Origin: Mesorhizobium sp. WSM3859
GTDB lineage: Bacteria > Pseudomonadota > Alphaproteobacteria > Rhizobiales > Rhizobiaceae
NCBI RefSeq assembly: GCF_002295065.1
Contig: NZ_NSGG01000022.1
Coordinates: 1 to 64,000, forward strand
Direction of reading: 5' to 3'
DNA length: 64,000 nt
The position numbers and the translations under genes were made by a program. A model generated the notes under the pieces. That model was not told the DNA's origin and did no database searches. It saw only the letters and a program-made list of their open reading frames with translations. Each line of letters opens with the position of its first letter. Within the stretch, counting starts at the first letter, position 1. Positions 53,470 to 62,768 of this stretch are shown here, piece by piece.

Positions 53470-54831
53470 ATGACACCAACGCGGATTGCGCTGCGCGCGG
53501 CGCTCCTTGTCGGCACGCTGGCGATGGCGGCGTCGGCTCCGGCCCGCGCGGCCGACGATGGTGACGTCAAGGATTTCCTGCTCGACAACGGCATGGAAGT
53601 GGTCGTCATCCCGGATCATCGCGCGCCGATCGTCACCCACATGGTCTGGTACAAGATCGGCAGCGCCGACGAGCCCGCTGGCAAATCCGGCATCGCGCAT
53701 TTCTTCGAGCATCTGATGTTCAAGGCCACGACCAATCACGCCGCCGGCGAGTTCGACCGTGCCGTGTCCGAGATCGGCGGCTCGAACAACGCCTTCACCT
53801 CTTACGACTACACCGCCTTCCACGAGACGGTGCCGCCTTCGGCGCTCGAACAGATGATGGGCTTCGAGGCCGATCGCATGCGCAACCTGATCTTGACCGA
53901 CGACGTCATCAAGACCGAGCGCGACGTCATCCTGGAGGAGCGCCGCTCTCGCATCGACAGCAATCCGCAGGCGGTTCTGGATGAGGAGGTCGATGCGACG
54001 CTCTGGCAAAACCAGCCCTACCGCATTCCCGTGATCGGCTGGATGCAGGAAATGGAGCAGCTGAACCGTCCGGACGCGAAAGCCTTCTACGACAATTACT
54101 ACCGGCCGAACAACGCGGTGCTGGTGGTGGCGGGCGATGTCGAGCCGGATGCCGTCAAGGCGATGGCCGAGCGCACCTACGGCAAGGTCGCCCGCGGTCC
54201 GGATCTGCGGCCCCGCATCCGCCCGGTCGAGCCGGAGCAGAACACCAAACGCACCGTGACGCTGACCGACGCGCGCGTCTCGGTGCCGAGCTTTTCGACG
54301 CAATGGGTCGTGCCGTCCTATCATACGGCCAAGCCCGGCGAGGCGGAGGCGCTGGATCTGCTGGCCGAGATACTCGGCGGCGGCAACCGCAGCCGGCTGT
54401 ACCAGGAACTCGTCGTCAAGCAGGGGATCGCCTCCGACGCGGCCGCCTATTTCCAGGGCACGATGCTTGATGCCACCAACTTCACCGTCTATGGCGCGCC
54501 GCGCGGCGACGCCAAGCTTGCCGATGTCGAGGTGGCGATCGACGCCGAGATCACCCGCATCGTCAAGGACGGCGTGAGCGACGATGAGCTGGAACGGGCC
54601 AAGACCCGCTATGTGCGCTCCATGATCTTTGCTCGCGACAAGCAGGACGACATGGCCAACATGTATGGCTCCACGCTTGCCACCGGCGGCAACGTCAAGG
54701 ACGTTCAGGAATGGCCAGACCGTATCCGCAAGGTCACCGCCGATGAGGTCAAGGCGGTGGCTGCCCGGTACCTGGTGCTCGATCATTCGACCACCGGCTA
54801 TCTCTTGCCGCAGCAACAGGCGGGGAATTGA
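53470..54831 (+). CDS. M16 zinc peptidase, catalytic member of the pair
   Basis: 453 residues with a signal peptide (RAALLVGTLAMAASAPARA). The inverted zinc motif HxxEH is intact in GIAHFFEHLMFK (near residue 77), and the third ligand Glu lies about 75 residues later in DVILEERRSRID. Pitrilysin/insulinase-type clamshell with the usual second domain (GGGNRSRLYQELV). Periplasmic peptidase. Its stop overlaps the start of a second M16 gene that lacks the zinc site, so they form a heterodimer as in other proteobacteria. Confidence 0.92.
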   Translation: MTPTRIALRAALLVGTLAMAASAPARAADDGDVKDFLLDNGMEVVVIPDHRAPIVTHMVWYKIGSADEPAGKSGIAHFFEHLMFKATTNHAAGEFDRAVSEIGGSNNAFTSYDYTAFHETVPPSALEQMMGFEADRMRNLILTDDVIKTERDVILEERRSRIDSNPQAVLDEEVDATLWQNQPYRIPVIGWMQEMEQLNRPDAKAFYDNYYRPNNAVLVVAGDVEPDAVKAMAERTYGKVARGPDLRPRIRPVEPEQNTKRTVTLTDARVSVPSFSTQWVVPSYHTAKPGEAEALDLLAEILGGGNRSRLYQELVVKQGIASDAAAYFQGTMLDATNFTVYGAPRGDAKLADVEVAIDAEITRIVKDGVSDDELERAKTRYVRSMIFARDKQDDMANMYGSTLATGGNVKDVQEWPDRIRKVTADEVKAVAARYLVLDHSTTGYLLPQQQAGN

Positions 54832-56357
54832 TGATGAGCTTTGGCCTGATGCGCATGCGCGGCACATTCTTCCCTTCTCCCCTTGTGGGAGAAGGTGGCC
54901 GAGCGAAGCTCGGACGGATGAGGGGTGTTCCAGCTTGGCAAGAACGGCGATCCGTCCAACACCCCTCAACCGTCTCGGCGCTGCGCGCCGATCCACCTTC
55001 TCCCACAAGGGGAGAAGGCAAGCTCTATCGCGCCGTCGCCACCCTTTGCTTTGCCCTGTTCTTCCTGCTCCTGCCGGCGCTCGCCGCCCGCGCGGAGATG
55101 AACATCCAGGAGGTGAAGTCGAAGAAGGGCATCACCGCCTGGCTGGTGGAGGACCATTCGATCCCGCTGATCGCCATCCGCTTCGTCTTCGATGGCGGCA
55201 GCGCCCAGGATCCGGCCGGCAAGGAGGGCCTGGTCAATCTGATGACCGGCTTGTTCGACGAAGGCGCCGGCGACCTCGACAGCGACGCCTTCCAGCAGAA
55301 GCTCGACGATGCCGGCGCCGAGATGAGCTTCCAGGCTGCGCGCGACGGCACCTACGGCTCGATGCGCATGTTGTCGGAAGAAAAGAGCGAGGCTTTCGAC
55401 CTGCTGAAGCTTGCCGTCAACCGGCCGCGTTTCGACCAGGCGCCGATCGACCGTATCCGCGCCCAGGTGCTCTCCGGCATCCTCGCCAATGAGCGCGATC
55501 CGAACACGGTGGCGCAGCAGCGTTGGCTGCGCGCCATTTATGGCGAGCATCCCTATTCGCGCTCCGACCAGGGGACGAAGGAGAGCCTGACCACCATCAC
55601 CGATGATGACATCAGGGCGTTCCACAAGGCCAATTTCGCCCGCGACGGCCTGCATGTGGCGGTGGTCGGCGACATCGACGCCGCGACACTGAGCAACAAG
55701 CTGGACGACGTCTTCGGCGATCTTCCTGAAAAGCAGACGCTGGCTCCGGTGGCCGATGTCGCGCCAAAGCTGGGGCAGCAGCTCGAGGTGAATTACGACT
55801 TGCCGCAGACTTCGCTGCAACTCGCCTGGCCGGGCGTGAAACGCAGCGATCCCGATTTCTTTGCCACGGTCCTGATGAACGAGATCCTGGGCGGTTCGAC
55901 GTTCACCTCCCGCCTCTTTTCGGAGGTGCGTGAGAAGCGCGGCCTTGCCTATGGCGTCAGCTCCGATCTCGTCGACAACCAGCACTCCCACGCACTGCTG
56001 GTGACGACGGCGACGCGCTCCGACCGCGCCGCCGAAACGCTTTCGATCGTGCGCCAGGTGGTGAAGGACATGGCCGAGAACGGCCCCACCGAGGAAGAGC
56101 TTGCGGCGATCAAGAAATACATGATCGGCGCTTACGCCATCAACAATCTGGATTCCTCCAGCTCCATCGCCGCGACGCTGGTGGAGCTGCAGGTCGACAA
56201 TCTCGGCATCGACTATATCAAGCGCCGCGCAGCCCTCATCGACGCGGTGACGCTGGCCGACGTCAAGGCGGCGGCGAAGAAGCTTCTGTCGGCCGATCCC
56301 GCCGTGATGGTCATCGGCCCGCCACTGGCGCAGGTGGCGGGAGGCGGCAAGGGATGA
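54831..56357 (+). CDS. M16 peptidase-like inactive partner with a repeat-derived N-terminal segment
   Basis: 508 residues. No HxxEH: where the first gene has the motif this one has GLVNLMTGLFDEGAGDL, so it is the non-catalytic subunit, while the R/Y substrate-binding region near SRLFSEVREKRGLAYG is kept. The N-terminus is odd. After MMSFGLMRMRG come about 49 residues encoded by a palindromic repeat (54873-55018), and only then the hydrophobic signal (LCFALFFLLLPALAARA). No ATG, GTG or TTG lies between the repeat and the signal in frame, so ribosomes must read through it or start at an in-repeat ATG (54918). Export may be weakened. Confidence 0.9.
   Translation: MMSFGLMRMRGTFFPSPLVGEGGRAKLGRMRGVPAWQERRSVQHPSTVSALRADPPSPTRGEGKLYRAVATLCFALFFLLLPALAARAEMNIQEVKSKKGITAWLVEDHSIPLIAIRFVFDGGSAQDPAGKEGLVNLMTGLFDEGAGDLDSDAFQQKLDDAGAEMSFQAARDGTYGSMRMLSEEKSEAFDLLKLAVNRPRFDQAPIDRIRAQVLSGILANERDPNTVAQQRWLRAIYGEHPYSRSDQGTKESLTTITDDDIRAFHKANFARDGLHVAVVGDIDAATLSNKLDDVFGDLPEKQTLAPVADVAPKLGQQLEVNYDLPQTSLQLAWPGVKRSDPDFFATVLMNEILGGSTFTSRLFSEVREKRGLAYGVSSDLVDNQHSHALLVTTATRSDRAAETLSIVRQVVKDMAENGPTEEELAAIKKYMIGAYAINNLDSSSSIAATLVELQVDNLGIDYIKRRAALIDAVTLADVKAAAKKLLSADPAVMVIGPPLAQVAGGGKG
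54873..55018. repeat. Nested palindromic repeat, CTTCTCCC family, copy 2, inside a CDS
   Basis: Perfect 26-bp ends (54873-54898 and 54993-55018) and an inner pair GACGGATGAGGGGTGTT with 16 of 17 matched. Shares its CTTCTCCC...GGGAGAAGGTGG and GATGAGGGGTG words with the intergenic copy at 7934-8068. The frame through it is open and encodes a low-complexity peptide beginning PSPLVGEGGR and ending PTRGEGK. Confidence 0.88.
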
Positions 56358-57208
56358 GCCCAACCTTCGGGGTGGCTTTCGGCGGCGGCGGCGCGCGCGG
56401 TCTCGCGCATATCCATATCATCGAGGCTCTCGACGAGCTTGGTATCAAGCCGGTGGCGATCGCCGGCTCGTCGATCGGCTCCATCATGGGAGCCGGCATG
56501 GCGTCGGGCATGACGGGCGCCGAGATCCACGGCTACGCCCGATCGATCCTCGGCAGCCGCGCCGAAATGGCGGCGCGCATGTGGCGCTCGCGGCCGGGCA
56601 CGATCGCGGAGGCCATGCAGGGCGGCATCCGCGTCGGCCAGTTCAACATCGAGCGCATCCTGAAGGCCTTTCTGCCCGAGGCGATCCCGCAGACGTTCGA
56701 CGCGCTGAAGATCCCGCTCAAGGTGACGGCGACCGACTATTTCGGCCACAAGCTTGCGGTGTTCGCGGAGGGTGAACTGCATTCGGCGCTCGCGGCCTCG
56801 GCAGCCATCCCCGCGGTGTTCCGCCCGGTGGTGCGCAATGGCTGCCTGCTGATCGACGGCGGCATCTACAATCCCGTCCCCTTCGATCTCCTCGAAAAGG
56901 ATGCCGACATCATAATCGCCATCGACGTGGTCGGCGCGCCGAGCGATGCCGAGCGCAAGCACCCGACCACGGTCGACCTGATGTATGGCGCCTCGCAATT
57001 GATGATGCAGTCGATCATCGCCAACAAGCTGCAGCAGTCTCAGCCCCACATCCTGATCCGCCCGAAAGTCTCGAAGTATCGCGTGCTCGATTTCCTGAAG
57101 ATCGACGCACTGATGGCCGAGACGGCGGAGATCAAGGACGAATTGAAGCGCGCCGTTGAGAAGGCCTTGAAGGCGCATGGCGGCAGACAGGGCGAGAAGG
57201 CTATCTGA
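56354..57208 (+). CDS. Patatin-like phospholipase
   Basis: 284 residues. Oxyanion loop GGGGARGLAHI (residues 10-20), nucleophile GSSIGS (GxSxG, Ser near 39) and the catalytic Asp in LLIDGGIYNPVP (DGG). These are the three landmarks of the patatin/RssA family, which hydrolyses acyl esters of lipids. No signal, so probably cytosolic or at the inner face of the membrane. ATG overlaps the M16 stop by four bases, giving a three-gene unit with the peptidase pair. Confidence 0.92.
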   Translation: MSPTFGVAFGGGGARGLAHIHIIEALDELGIKPVAIAGSSIGSIMGAGMASGMTGAEIHGYARSILGSRAEMAARMWRSRPGTIAEAMQGGIRVGQFNIERILKAFLPEAIPQTFDALKIPLKVTATDYFGHKLAVFAEGELHSALAASAAIPAVFRPVVRNGCLLIDGGIYNPVPFDLLEKDADIIIAIDVVGAPSDAERKHPTTVDLMYGASQLMMQSIIANKLQQSQPHILIRPKVSKYRVLDFLKIDALMAETAEIKDELKRAVEKALKAHGGRQGEKAI

Positions 57209-57318
57209 GCGAATCAGCTCCGTCCGATTCACGCTGCCCGTAGCCAACCTCCGTTGTTGGTAGCTCCTCGTGCTCGATCGCCGCGCTCACCCCCGAGCCG
57301 TTGCTGAATAAAGAAAAT

Positions 57319-57369
57319 CCGCGACTGGTGAACTAACCGCCTTTGAGGGGTCAGTTCACCATGTCGCGG
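57319..57369. terminator. Hairpin between convergent genes
   Basis: CCGCGAC-t-GGTGAACT (57319-57334) pairs with AGTTCACC-at-GTCGCGG (57353-57369), giving 15 base pairs around an 18-base loop. It lies 24 bases before the end of the outer-membrane gene and 110 after the patatin gene. Probably a shared terminator. Confidence 0.6.
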
Positions 57370-57393
57370 CTTTGTGTCCTGTCCGCTAATAGA

Positions 57394-58050
57394 TCAGAAT
57401 TTGTAATTCAGACCAACGCGAACGGTGTGGAAGGGGACTTTGACGTCGGCATCTGGCCCTGGCCCAGGGAGATCGAACGTCGCTTTACCCAGGTCTGTGT
57501 AAAGATACTCAGACTTGAGCGACCAATTGTTGGTGATGGCGTATTCGGCGCCCGCGCCAACGGTCCAGCCAACCTTGGTCTTCGAAAAGCTAGGCCCGCC
57601 GAGCCCGGATATGTCAAGCTTTTCATGACCGTAGGCCAAGCCGCCAGTGCCATAGACTAGAAAGCGATCGACGGGCGTATAGCCAATGCGAGCGCGCACC
57701 GTGCCGAACCAATCAACCTTTGTTTCCAGAGAGCCGCCGCCGGTCGATAGCTCGCCCTTGACGTCGGAACCCTGGAAGTCGGCTTCTACGCCGTAGACAA
57801 ATTGGCCAACCTGCCAGTTGTAACCGGCCTGAATGCCGCCCAGGAAGCCACTCGCGCTGAGGTCGAAGCCACCAGGTCCGCCGTCGGAAGGATCAAGACT
57901 AAACGTGCCGAAACCGCCGCCGGCGTTCACGCCGATATATGCGCCGGTCCAGTCAAAGGAGGCAGCAACCGGTGCCTCCTGCAATGCGTCGGCCGCATAG
58001 GCGGTGCCGGTGCCAAGGACGAGAACGGTTGCAAGAAGAAGCTGTTTCAC
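57394..58050 (-). CDS. Omp25/Omp31-type outer-membrane beta-barrel protein
   Basis: 218 residues from a GTG start (AAAGGG lies well placed upstream). Signal MKQLLLATVLVLGTGTAYAA, then FDWTGAYIGVNAGGGFG, the classic opening of rhizobial/Brucella Omp25-Omp31 and Hbp-like barrels, then GFLGGIQAGYNWQVGQFVYG and the terminal FHTVRVGLNYKF with a C-terminal Phe. A structural porin-like or haem-binding outer-membrane protein; single copy here. Confidence 0.92.
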   Translation of the reverse strand: MKQLLLATVLVLGTGTAYAADALQEAPVAASFDWTGAYIGVNAGGGFGTFSLDPSDGGPGGFDLSASGFLGGIQAGYNWQVGQFVYGVEADFQGSDVKGELSTGGGSLETKVDWFGTVRARIGYTPVDRFLVYGTGGLAYGHEKLDISGLGGPSFSKTKVGWTVGAGAEYAITNNWSLKSEYLYTDLGKATFDLPGPGPDADVKVPFHTVRVGLNYKF

Positions 58051-58346
58051 GGGATGACCCTTTCGTTGCCAAAAACTGCAAAGCTGGAAGGGCTTAACCG
58101 CTGGATTCGGTGCGATGCGCCCACCACAAACCTCTCGGTCTGCTTCGATGCTAGCTCGGATGACGCCCCCCATAAGGGCCTATATACCACCTAAGCGCGA
58201 GTAGCCTTGCCGTCGAACCCGGACGGTTGTCAATCTTGCCAGTTGAAAAAGCGAGTATTTCTTCCCGGAGATGCGGGAAAGTCACACATGCTCGGGCGGG
58301 CTGGTCACGCAAGTGGCGACGTTGAATCGGTCGTTGGTGGCAGCTT

Positions 58347-58856
58347 GGAAAGTGTGCCGTGAGATGCTGCGAGAATCCTCGCTCGGTGCTGGAAATCGGG
58401 TATGGCACGGGCGCGTTCATCGAAGCCGCCACGACAACGGGGGTCGCCGATTGCGCCGGCTGCAACATCGCCGAGTTCCCGCTGCCCCAGGGGTGTCCGC
58501 TTTGTGGATTGGGATGAGGCGCTCGCCAGCTCGTGGGATCTCGTCGCCATGTTCGACGTGCTCGAACACATCCCGGATCTGGGATTCCTAAGCCGCCTCA
58601 AGACCCGGCATCTTGCCGTCGCCGTCCCTTATTGCCGCTGGCGTGAGCTCGGCGCCGACGGCGACACCCGGTTCCGAACCTGCCACATGCGCCTGCCCAA
58701 CGAGCACCTGCACACTTCGACCGCGACTCGCTGGTGGCGCTGCTCGCGCACAACGGCTTCGAATGCGTGACGATGAACGGATTCGAGAACGGGATTAGGT
58801 TGCGGCCCGGGGAGGCGGGTCCGAATATGTTGTCGGGGTTTTTTAGGTGGCTATAG
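58347..58856 (+). pseudogene. Decayed class I methyltransferase gene (two frameshifts)
   Basis: Three reading frames in series encode parts of one methyltransferase. First CCENPRSVLEIGYGTGAFIE (motif I), then after a shift DLVAMFDVLEHIPDL with RFRTCHMRLPNEHLH, then after a second shift HFDRDSLVALLAHNGFECV up to the stop at 58854-58856. No single ATG-led frame spans them, so it cannot make a full protein. No intact copy is in the window. It looks like a type 11/12 methyltransferase with an N-terminal Cys pair, perhaps from a glycan or lipopeptide locus. The 296 bases before it (58051-58346) hold no other gene. Confidence 0.75.
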
Positions 58857-58938
58857 CGTTAGCTCTTTCAACTGCCGGCCTCGTGGCATTGGCTTTCCAA
58901 CGTGGCGCGGGTGCGGACGACGGCCGGCTCCGCATTTT

Positions 58939-59334
58939 CTACATTCTCTCCATGAAAATCTTCCCTGAACACCCGCTGCCAACGCCAGTCCCTCTAAATT
59001 TGCCGGTTCCGTTGTCTCCCTTTATGACGCCAGTGAAGGTGTTCCCGCCTGTTTTCCCTTGATAGACAAAGGTCGCTTTCATATTGACAACGCCGCTGCT
59101 GGAAACACTTCCCGTAAATCCCCAACTATTCGATATCTTACCGTCACTTATGAAGACTGATGTTGTAAGTTCTCGCCAAGCGCCGCAGTCCGTTGTAGCC
59201 CGTCTGACTAATTTCCATGTGCCATTGAAAGCGCTCAGCCCGCTCGTCTGACGCACGCAATGATCGCCTTGCACCATCATTCCGCCTTCGCAAGCAGGCG
59301 GGCAGATACGAGTTTTGACTGCCCTTAGTTTTCC
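58939..59334 (-). pseudogene. Out-of-frame C-terminal piece of the caspase-like gene
   Basis: Directly after the caspase gene's TAA, the -1 frame continues without interruption for about 130 codons: LRAVKTRICPPACEGGMMVQ with GDHCVRQ (a Cys-pair motif common after peptidoglycan-binding tails in rhizobial caspase proteins), then NGTWKLVRR...SVFISDGKI and GNTFTGVIKG, a small beta-barrel-like domain. There is no start codon with a ribosome site, so it is read only if the frame is restored. The junction is at an AAAA run (59329-59332). Confidence 0.7.
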
Positions 59335-60587
59335 AGAAGTCCCGCTGTCGGTTCCAACGATGCAAGCTTGATGCCTTGTCGACCAGCATAGTCCTGAAGC
59401 GCCTTGCGGCTGCCGGCTCCCCATTTTCCGTCAGCCTGGCCTGCAAGGCATCCTATGCGAGAGAGTTCCGTTTGAGTGGAGCGCGCAAGTTCGCTGGGGT
59501 CTGGGGTAGGTGCCGATGACTGCGCCGAGGGATCGGGGCGTTCAAGGCTTGCGACTTCCGTTCCCTTGGCATCGTCGGGAGCTTTGGTGGCGTGCTCCGC
59601 CTGCGGCAACTGCGCCACCTGCCGTTCCGTTTCGGCGCGCTTGTCGATCGCGCTGATCTTCAATCTCGCAAGGGGTGCAAAGGCGCCGTCCGGAAATTGC
59701 TGCAAATACGCCTCGAAAAAGCTCTTGTCGCTCGAGTCCTTGATAGTCGCCCAATATGCAAGTTCGACTGCGTTGTCCGGCGAGGTGGATTGTGGAGCGG
59801 GGACAGATACCGCCGTCGGTTCCGTCGCGAGAGGCTTCAGCACAACCTCGCCCGTGAGCGAAGAGTTCTCCCACGGCACTTGCTTGCCCTCCGTCGCAGC
59901 CAGCACATCGCGACGCACATCGATAAGCTCACGCGTAATATCCTGCCCCGGCGTGCCGAGGTGAGCGACCAGTGCAGCCGTGAATGGAGAATTCCGCCCT
60001 GCTCCGTCCATGGCGACGTTACCCGGTTGCGTTGCGAATGCTATGAGCGTGCCGACTCCGCTGCCAAGCCTGGCCAGACCCCGACTCACGGAGCCGGAGC
60101 GCGTCCCCATCGAGCGGGAAAGCTTCTCCGCGAACGGATTGTCCCGGCAGGCATCGAGGAAGATGAGGTTGACCTTGGCGGTGCGCTCCATCGCTGAAAG
60201 TACGAGATCCATCGGAAGGGCCTCGAAGTCGAGGTCATTGTAGCCGGATAATTCGGCATCGACCGGCACCATGTAGTTGTTGCCATTCACCTGCAGGCCG
60301 TGCCCGGCATACAAGAACAGCGCCATATCGGCACCGTCGAGCTTTTCCAAGAACTCGCGTACCGTGCGACGCATACCCGCGAGGTCGAGGTCCTGGCCGC
60401 TGACAACCTCGAAGCCAAGGCTTTGAAGCTTGGCATTCATGTCGGACGAATCGTTCTTCGGATTGGCGAGTTGGACGGCATGCTGGTAGGCCGAATTGCC
60501 AATTACCAACGCCACGCGTTTCTCGGCGGCCGCCTGTCCCGAAATAGCAACGAACAATAAAACCAAAAGAACGAAAGCGCTGCGCAT
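59325..60587 (-). CDS. Caspase-family (metacaspase-like) peptidase, probably shortened by a frameshift
   Basis: 420 residues with a signal peptide (SAFVLLVLLFVAISGQAAA). Peptidase C14 domain: KRVALVIGNSAYQHA, catalytic His in LFLYAGHGLQ (near residue 95), catalytic Cys in NLIFLDACRDNPF (near 147). After it, a Ser/Pro/Ala linker and a tail (RIGCLAGQADGKWGAGSRKA) like peptidoglycan-binding domains. The stop (EN-TAA) is immediately followed by related coding sequence in the -1 frame (58939-59334), so the native protein is longer. Divergent from a CHASE2 cyclase gene, 171 bases apart. Confidence 0.87.
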   Translation of the reverse strand: MRSAFVLLVLLFVAISGQAAAEKRVALVIGNSAYQHAVQLANPKNDSSDMNAKLQSLGFEVVSGQDLDLAGMRRTVREFLEKLDGADMALFLYAGHGLQVNGNNYMVPVDAELSGYNDLDFEALPMDLVLSAMERTAKVNLIFLDACRDNPFAEKLSRSMGTRSGSVSRGLARLGSGVGTLIAFATQPGNVAMDGAGRNSPFTAALVAHLGTPGQDITRELIDVRRDVLAATEGKQVPWENSSLTGEVVLKPLATEPTAVSVPAPQSTSPDNAVELAYWATIKDSSDKSFFEAYLQQFPDGAFAPLARLKISAIDKRAETERQVAQLPQAEHATKAPDDAKGTEVASLERPDPSAQSSAPTPDPSELARSTQTELSRIGCLAGQADGKWGAGSRKALQDYAGRQGIKLASLEPTAGLLEN

Positions 60588-60758
60588 GGCAGAAACGGCT
60601 CCCCAAAGGAACTGTAGCAGAGGCTAATGGAACCGAAAAGAGCTATAGCTCGGGCTTGCGGCCCGGGTGGCCTGCAGCTCCCAGATCATTGTGGCGGACA
60701 CCGATTGCCATGCATTCCCATGCAAGGGGCGCAATTTGCTTGATACACCTGAACGGAT

Positions 60759-62756
60759 ATGCTGGCAGCGAGTAGCGCTTCCAGTGGCTTGGGGGTCCAA
60801 TTCGGCGTGCGAACACTTGGCCGGATCGTCAGTGTGCAGCGAGGTGGCATCGCCGCATCGCTCGCCTATCTGGTTCTGCTGAGCGTCTCGACTGCTCTCG
60901 TGTCACCGCCGCTGGAGAATATCCTGCGCGACATGATGATGGTCTCGATCTCGCCGTTCACCCATGCTCCACGCGACATCGTTGTGGTCTCGATAACGGA
61001 ACAGACCCTGGCGAATTTTCGATATCGCTCACCTCCGGACCGTGGCTTCCTGGCGGACATCGTGGCCCGGATCGAGTCGGCCCACCCGCTTGTCATCGGT
61101 ATCGACCTGTTGTTCGACCAGGCAACAGAGCCGAAAAAGGATGCCCAGCTTGAAACTGTTATCGAAACCGCCAGTGTGCCTGTGGTGATCGCCTCGGCGT
61201 CGCGCGCTGATGGCCTTACCCAGAGGCAGTCCGACTATCTCAACGCGTTCGCTCCGTCGGCAAAGCGGGGCCTTGCGGCTTTGTCGCATGACAATCTCGA
61301 CGGCGTGGTTCGTGGAGCTTTTCCCGGTCGAGAGGTTGAGGGGGGATGGACGCCAAGCTTTGCTGCGGCAATAGCAGCAGAAACCGGCGTTAGCAGCGGC
61401 CACTGGCCGGAGGAAATGGTCTACTACCGAACGGCGAACAGCTTGCCCTTCAATTTTCCAACCTATCCGGCACAGGCCGTTCCGTTGGCGCCGCTCAGTT
61501 GGTTCGAGGGGAAATATGTTCTTATCGGCGTGGACCTACAGCAAATAGACCATCATCCGACACCGTTCGCGCTGTTGAGCGGCGCGGAAATCGGTGTCCT
61601 CCCTGGCGTCGCAATCCACGCCCACTCATTAGCCCGACTCTTGTCCGGGGACACAGTAACGATCTCCTGGCCTGCCTTGGGTTACGCGCCGATGCTTGTT
61701 GCCGGGCTGTTCTGCTTGTGGATTGTTTCGCAGCCGATCCCCGTGGTCTTCAAACCTCTCGTGGTCGCCGGTGCGGTGCTGCTGGTGTGGATGGGTGAGG
61801 CGTGGGCCTTCGCGAGGTTCGCAATACTCGTGCCGATGATCGCCCCTGCATTGCTGGTGCTCGGTCTGTCGGCATTCGTTGGCTTCCTGGCTTGGAGACG
61901 GGACGCGAATGCTCGCCACTTCCTACAGAACGCCTTCTCGAAATACGTCAGTCCGGCCGTCGTTGCAGCGATCGTGAAGGAACCTAACACTCTCCATCTC
62001 GGCGGAGAGAGGCGAGAGGTCACCTGTGTATTCACGGATGTCGAGGGATTTACGTCTCTCAGCGAGAAACTCGCGCCAGAGGTCCTCGCAGAGGTATTGA
62101 ACGAATATCTGCACGGGCTCTGCGAGTTGTTCATTGAGCATGGTGCAACCATCGACAAGGTCATCGGCGATGCAGTGGTCGGCTTCTTCGGGGCCCCGGT
62201 AGCGCAAAATGATCAGGCGGAGCGGGCGGTGTCCCTGGCGCTGGCTGTACAGGACCTGGCGCAGCGGCTGCGAGAAGCATTGGCGGGACGAGGCCATTCG
62301 TTCGGCGCGACCCGCGTCGGTATTCATGGCGGGCCGGCAATCGTCGGCAACTTCGGGGGAAATCGGTTCTTCAACTACACAGCTATTGGAGACACGGTAA
62401 ACACTGCCGCCAGACTGGAGAGCGCAAATAAGTACATCGGCACGAAAAATTGCATAAGCGCCGAAGTCGCAAAGCAAACAGCGCGGTTCTTACTGCGCCC
62501 CGTGGGAATTTTGTGCCTCAAGGGCAAGAGCCAAGGCATCGAGGCCTTCGAAGCAATGAGCCGTACGTCGGAAAATATTTTACTTTGCGAGGAATATGGA
62601 AAGGCGTACGCCTTGCTTGCCACCGACGATAAGCTAGCGACAGCGGCATTCGAGCTGTTGGTCACAAAATATCCGCAAGACGCTCTGATCGCTTTTCACC
62701 ATGGCCGCCTTGCAAGTGGACACTTCCGGGCAGACATTCATCTTGCCGACAAATAG
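60759..62756 (+). CDS. CHASE2-domain class III adenylate/guanylate cyclase
   Basis: 665 residues. One membrane helix near residue 40, a periplasmic CHASE2 sensor (residues 60-320, with ARDIVVVSI-like strands around RDIVVVSITEQTLANF and GIDLLFDQ), then three spans (300-390) and a cytosolic cyclase domain: VTCVFTDVEGFTSLSEKL (metal Asp), IDKVIGDAVVGFFGAP, and AIGDTVNTAARLESA (ribose/transition-state residues). It would make cAMP or cGMP on an unknown outside signal. Twelve bases ahead of an exported protein gene; together with the divergent caspase gene it forms a small envelope-signalling locus. Confidence 0.92.
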   Translation: MLAASSASSGLGVQFGVRTLGRIVSVQRGGIAASLAYLVLLSVSTALVSPPLENILRDMMMVSISPFTHAPRDIVVVSITEQTLANFRYRSPPDRGFLADIVARIESAHPLVIGIDLLFDQATEPKKDAQLETVIETASVPVVIASASRADGLTQRQSDYLNAFAPSAKRGLAALSHDNLDGVVRGAFPGREVEGGWTPSFAAAIAAETGVSSGHWPEEMVYYRTANSLPFNFPTYPAQAVPLAPLSWFEGKYVLIGVDLQQIDHHPTPFALLSGAEIGVLPGVAIHAHSLARLLSGDTVTISWPALGYAPMLVAGLFCLWIVSQPIPVVFKPLVVAGAVLLVWMGEAWAFARFAILVPMIAPALLVLGLSAFVGFLAWRRDANARHFLQNAFSKYVSPAVVAAIVKEPNTLHLGGERREVTCVFTDVEGFTSLSEKLAPEVLAEVLNEYLHGLCELFIEHGATIDKVIGDAVVGFFGAPVAQNDQAERAVSLALAVQDLAQRLREALAGRGHSFGATRVGIHGGPAIVGNFGGNRFFNYTAIGDTVNTAARLESANKYIGTKNCISAEVAKQTARFLLRPVGILCLKGKSQGIEAFEAMSRTSENILLCEEYGKAYALLATDDKLATAAFELLVTKYPQDALIAFHHGRLASGHFRADIHLADK

Positions 62757-62768
62757 GGCCATCATGAC

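Noticed and set aside
59325..59340. Programmed -1 ribosomal frameshift in the caspase gene
   Set aside because: The site (G-GAA-AAC) does not fit the X-XXY-YYZ slippery rule and no clear downstream stem was found; mutation or sequencing error is more likely.
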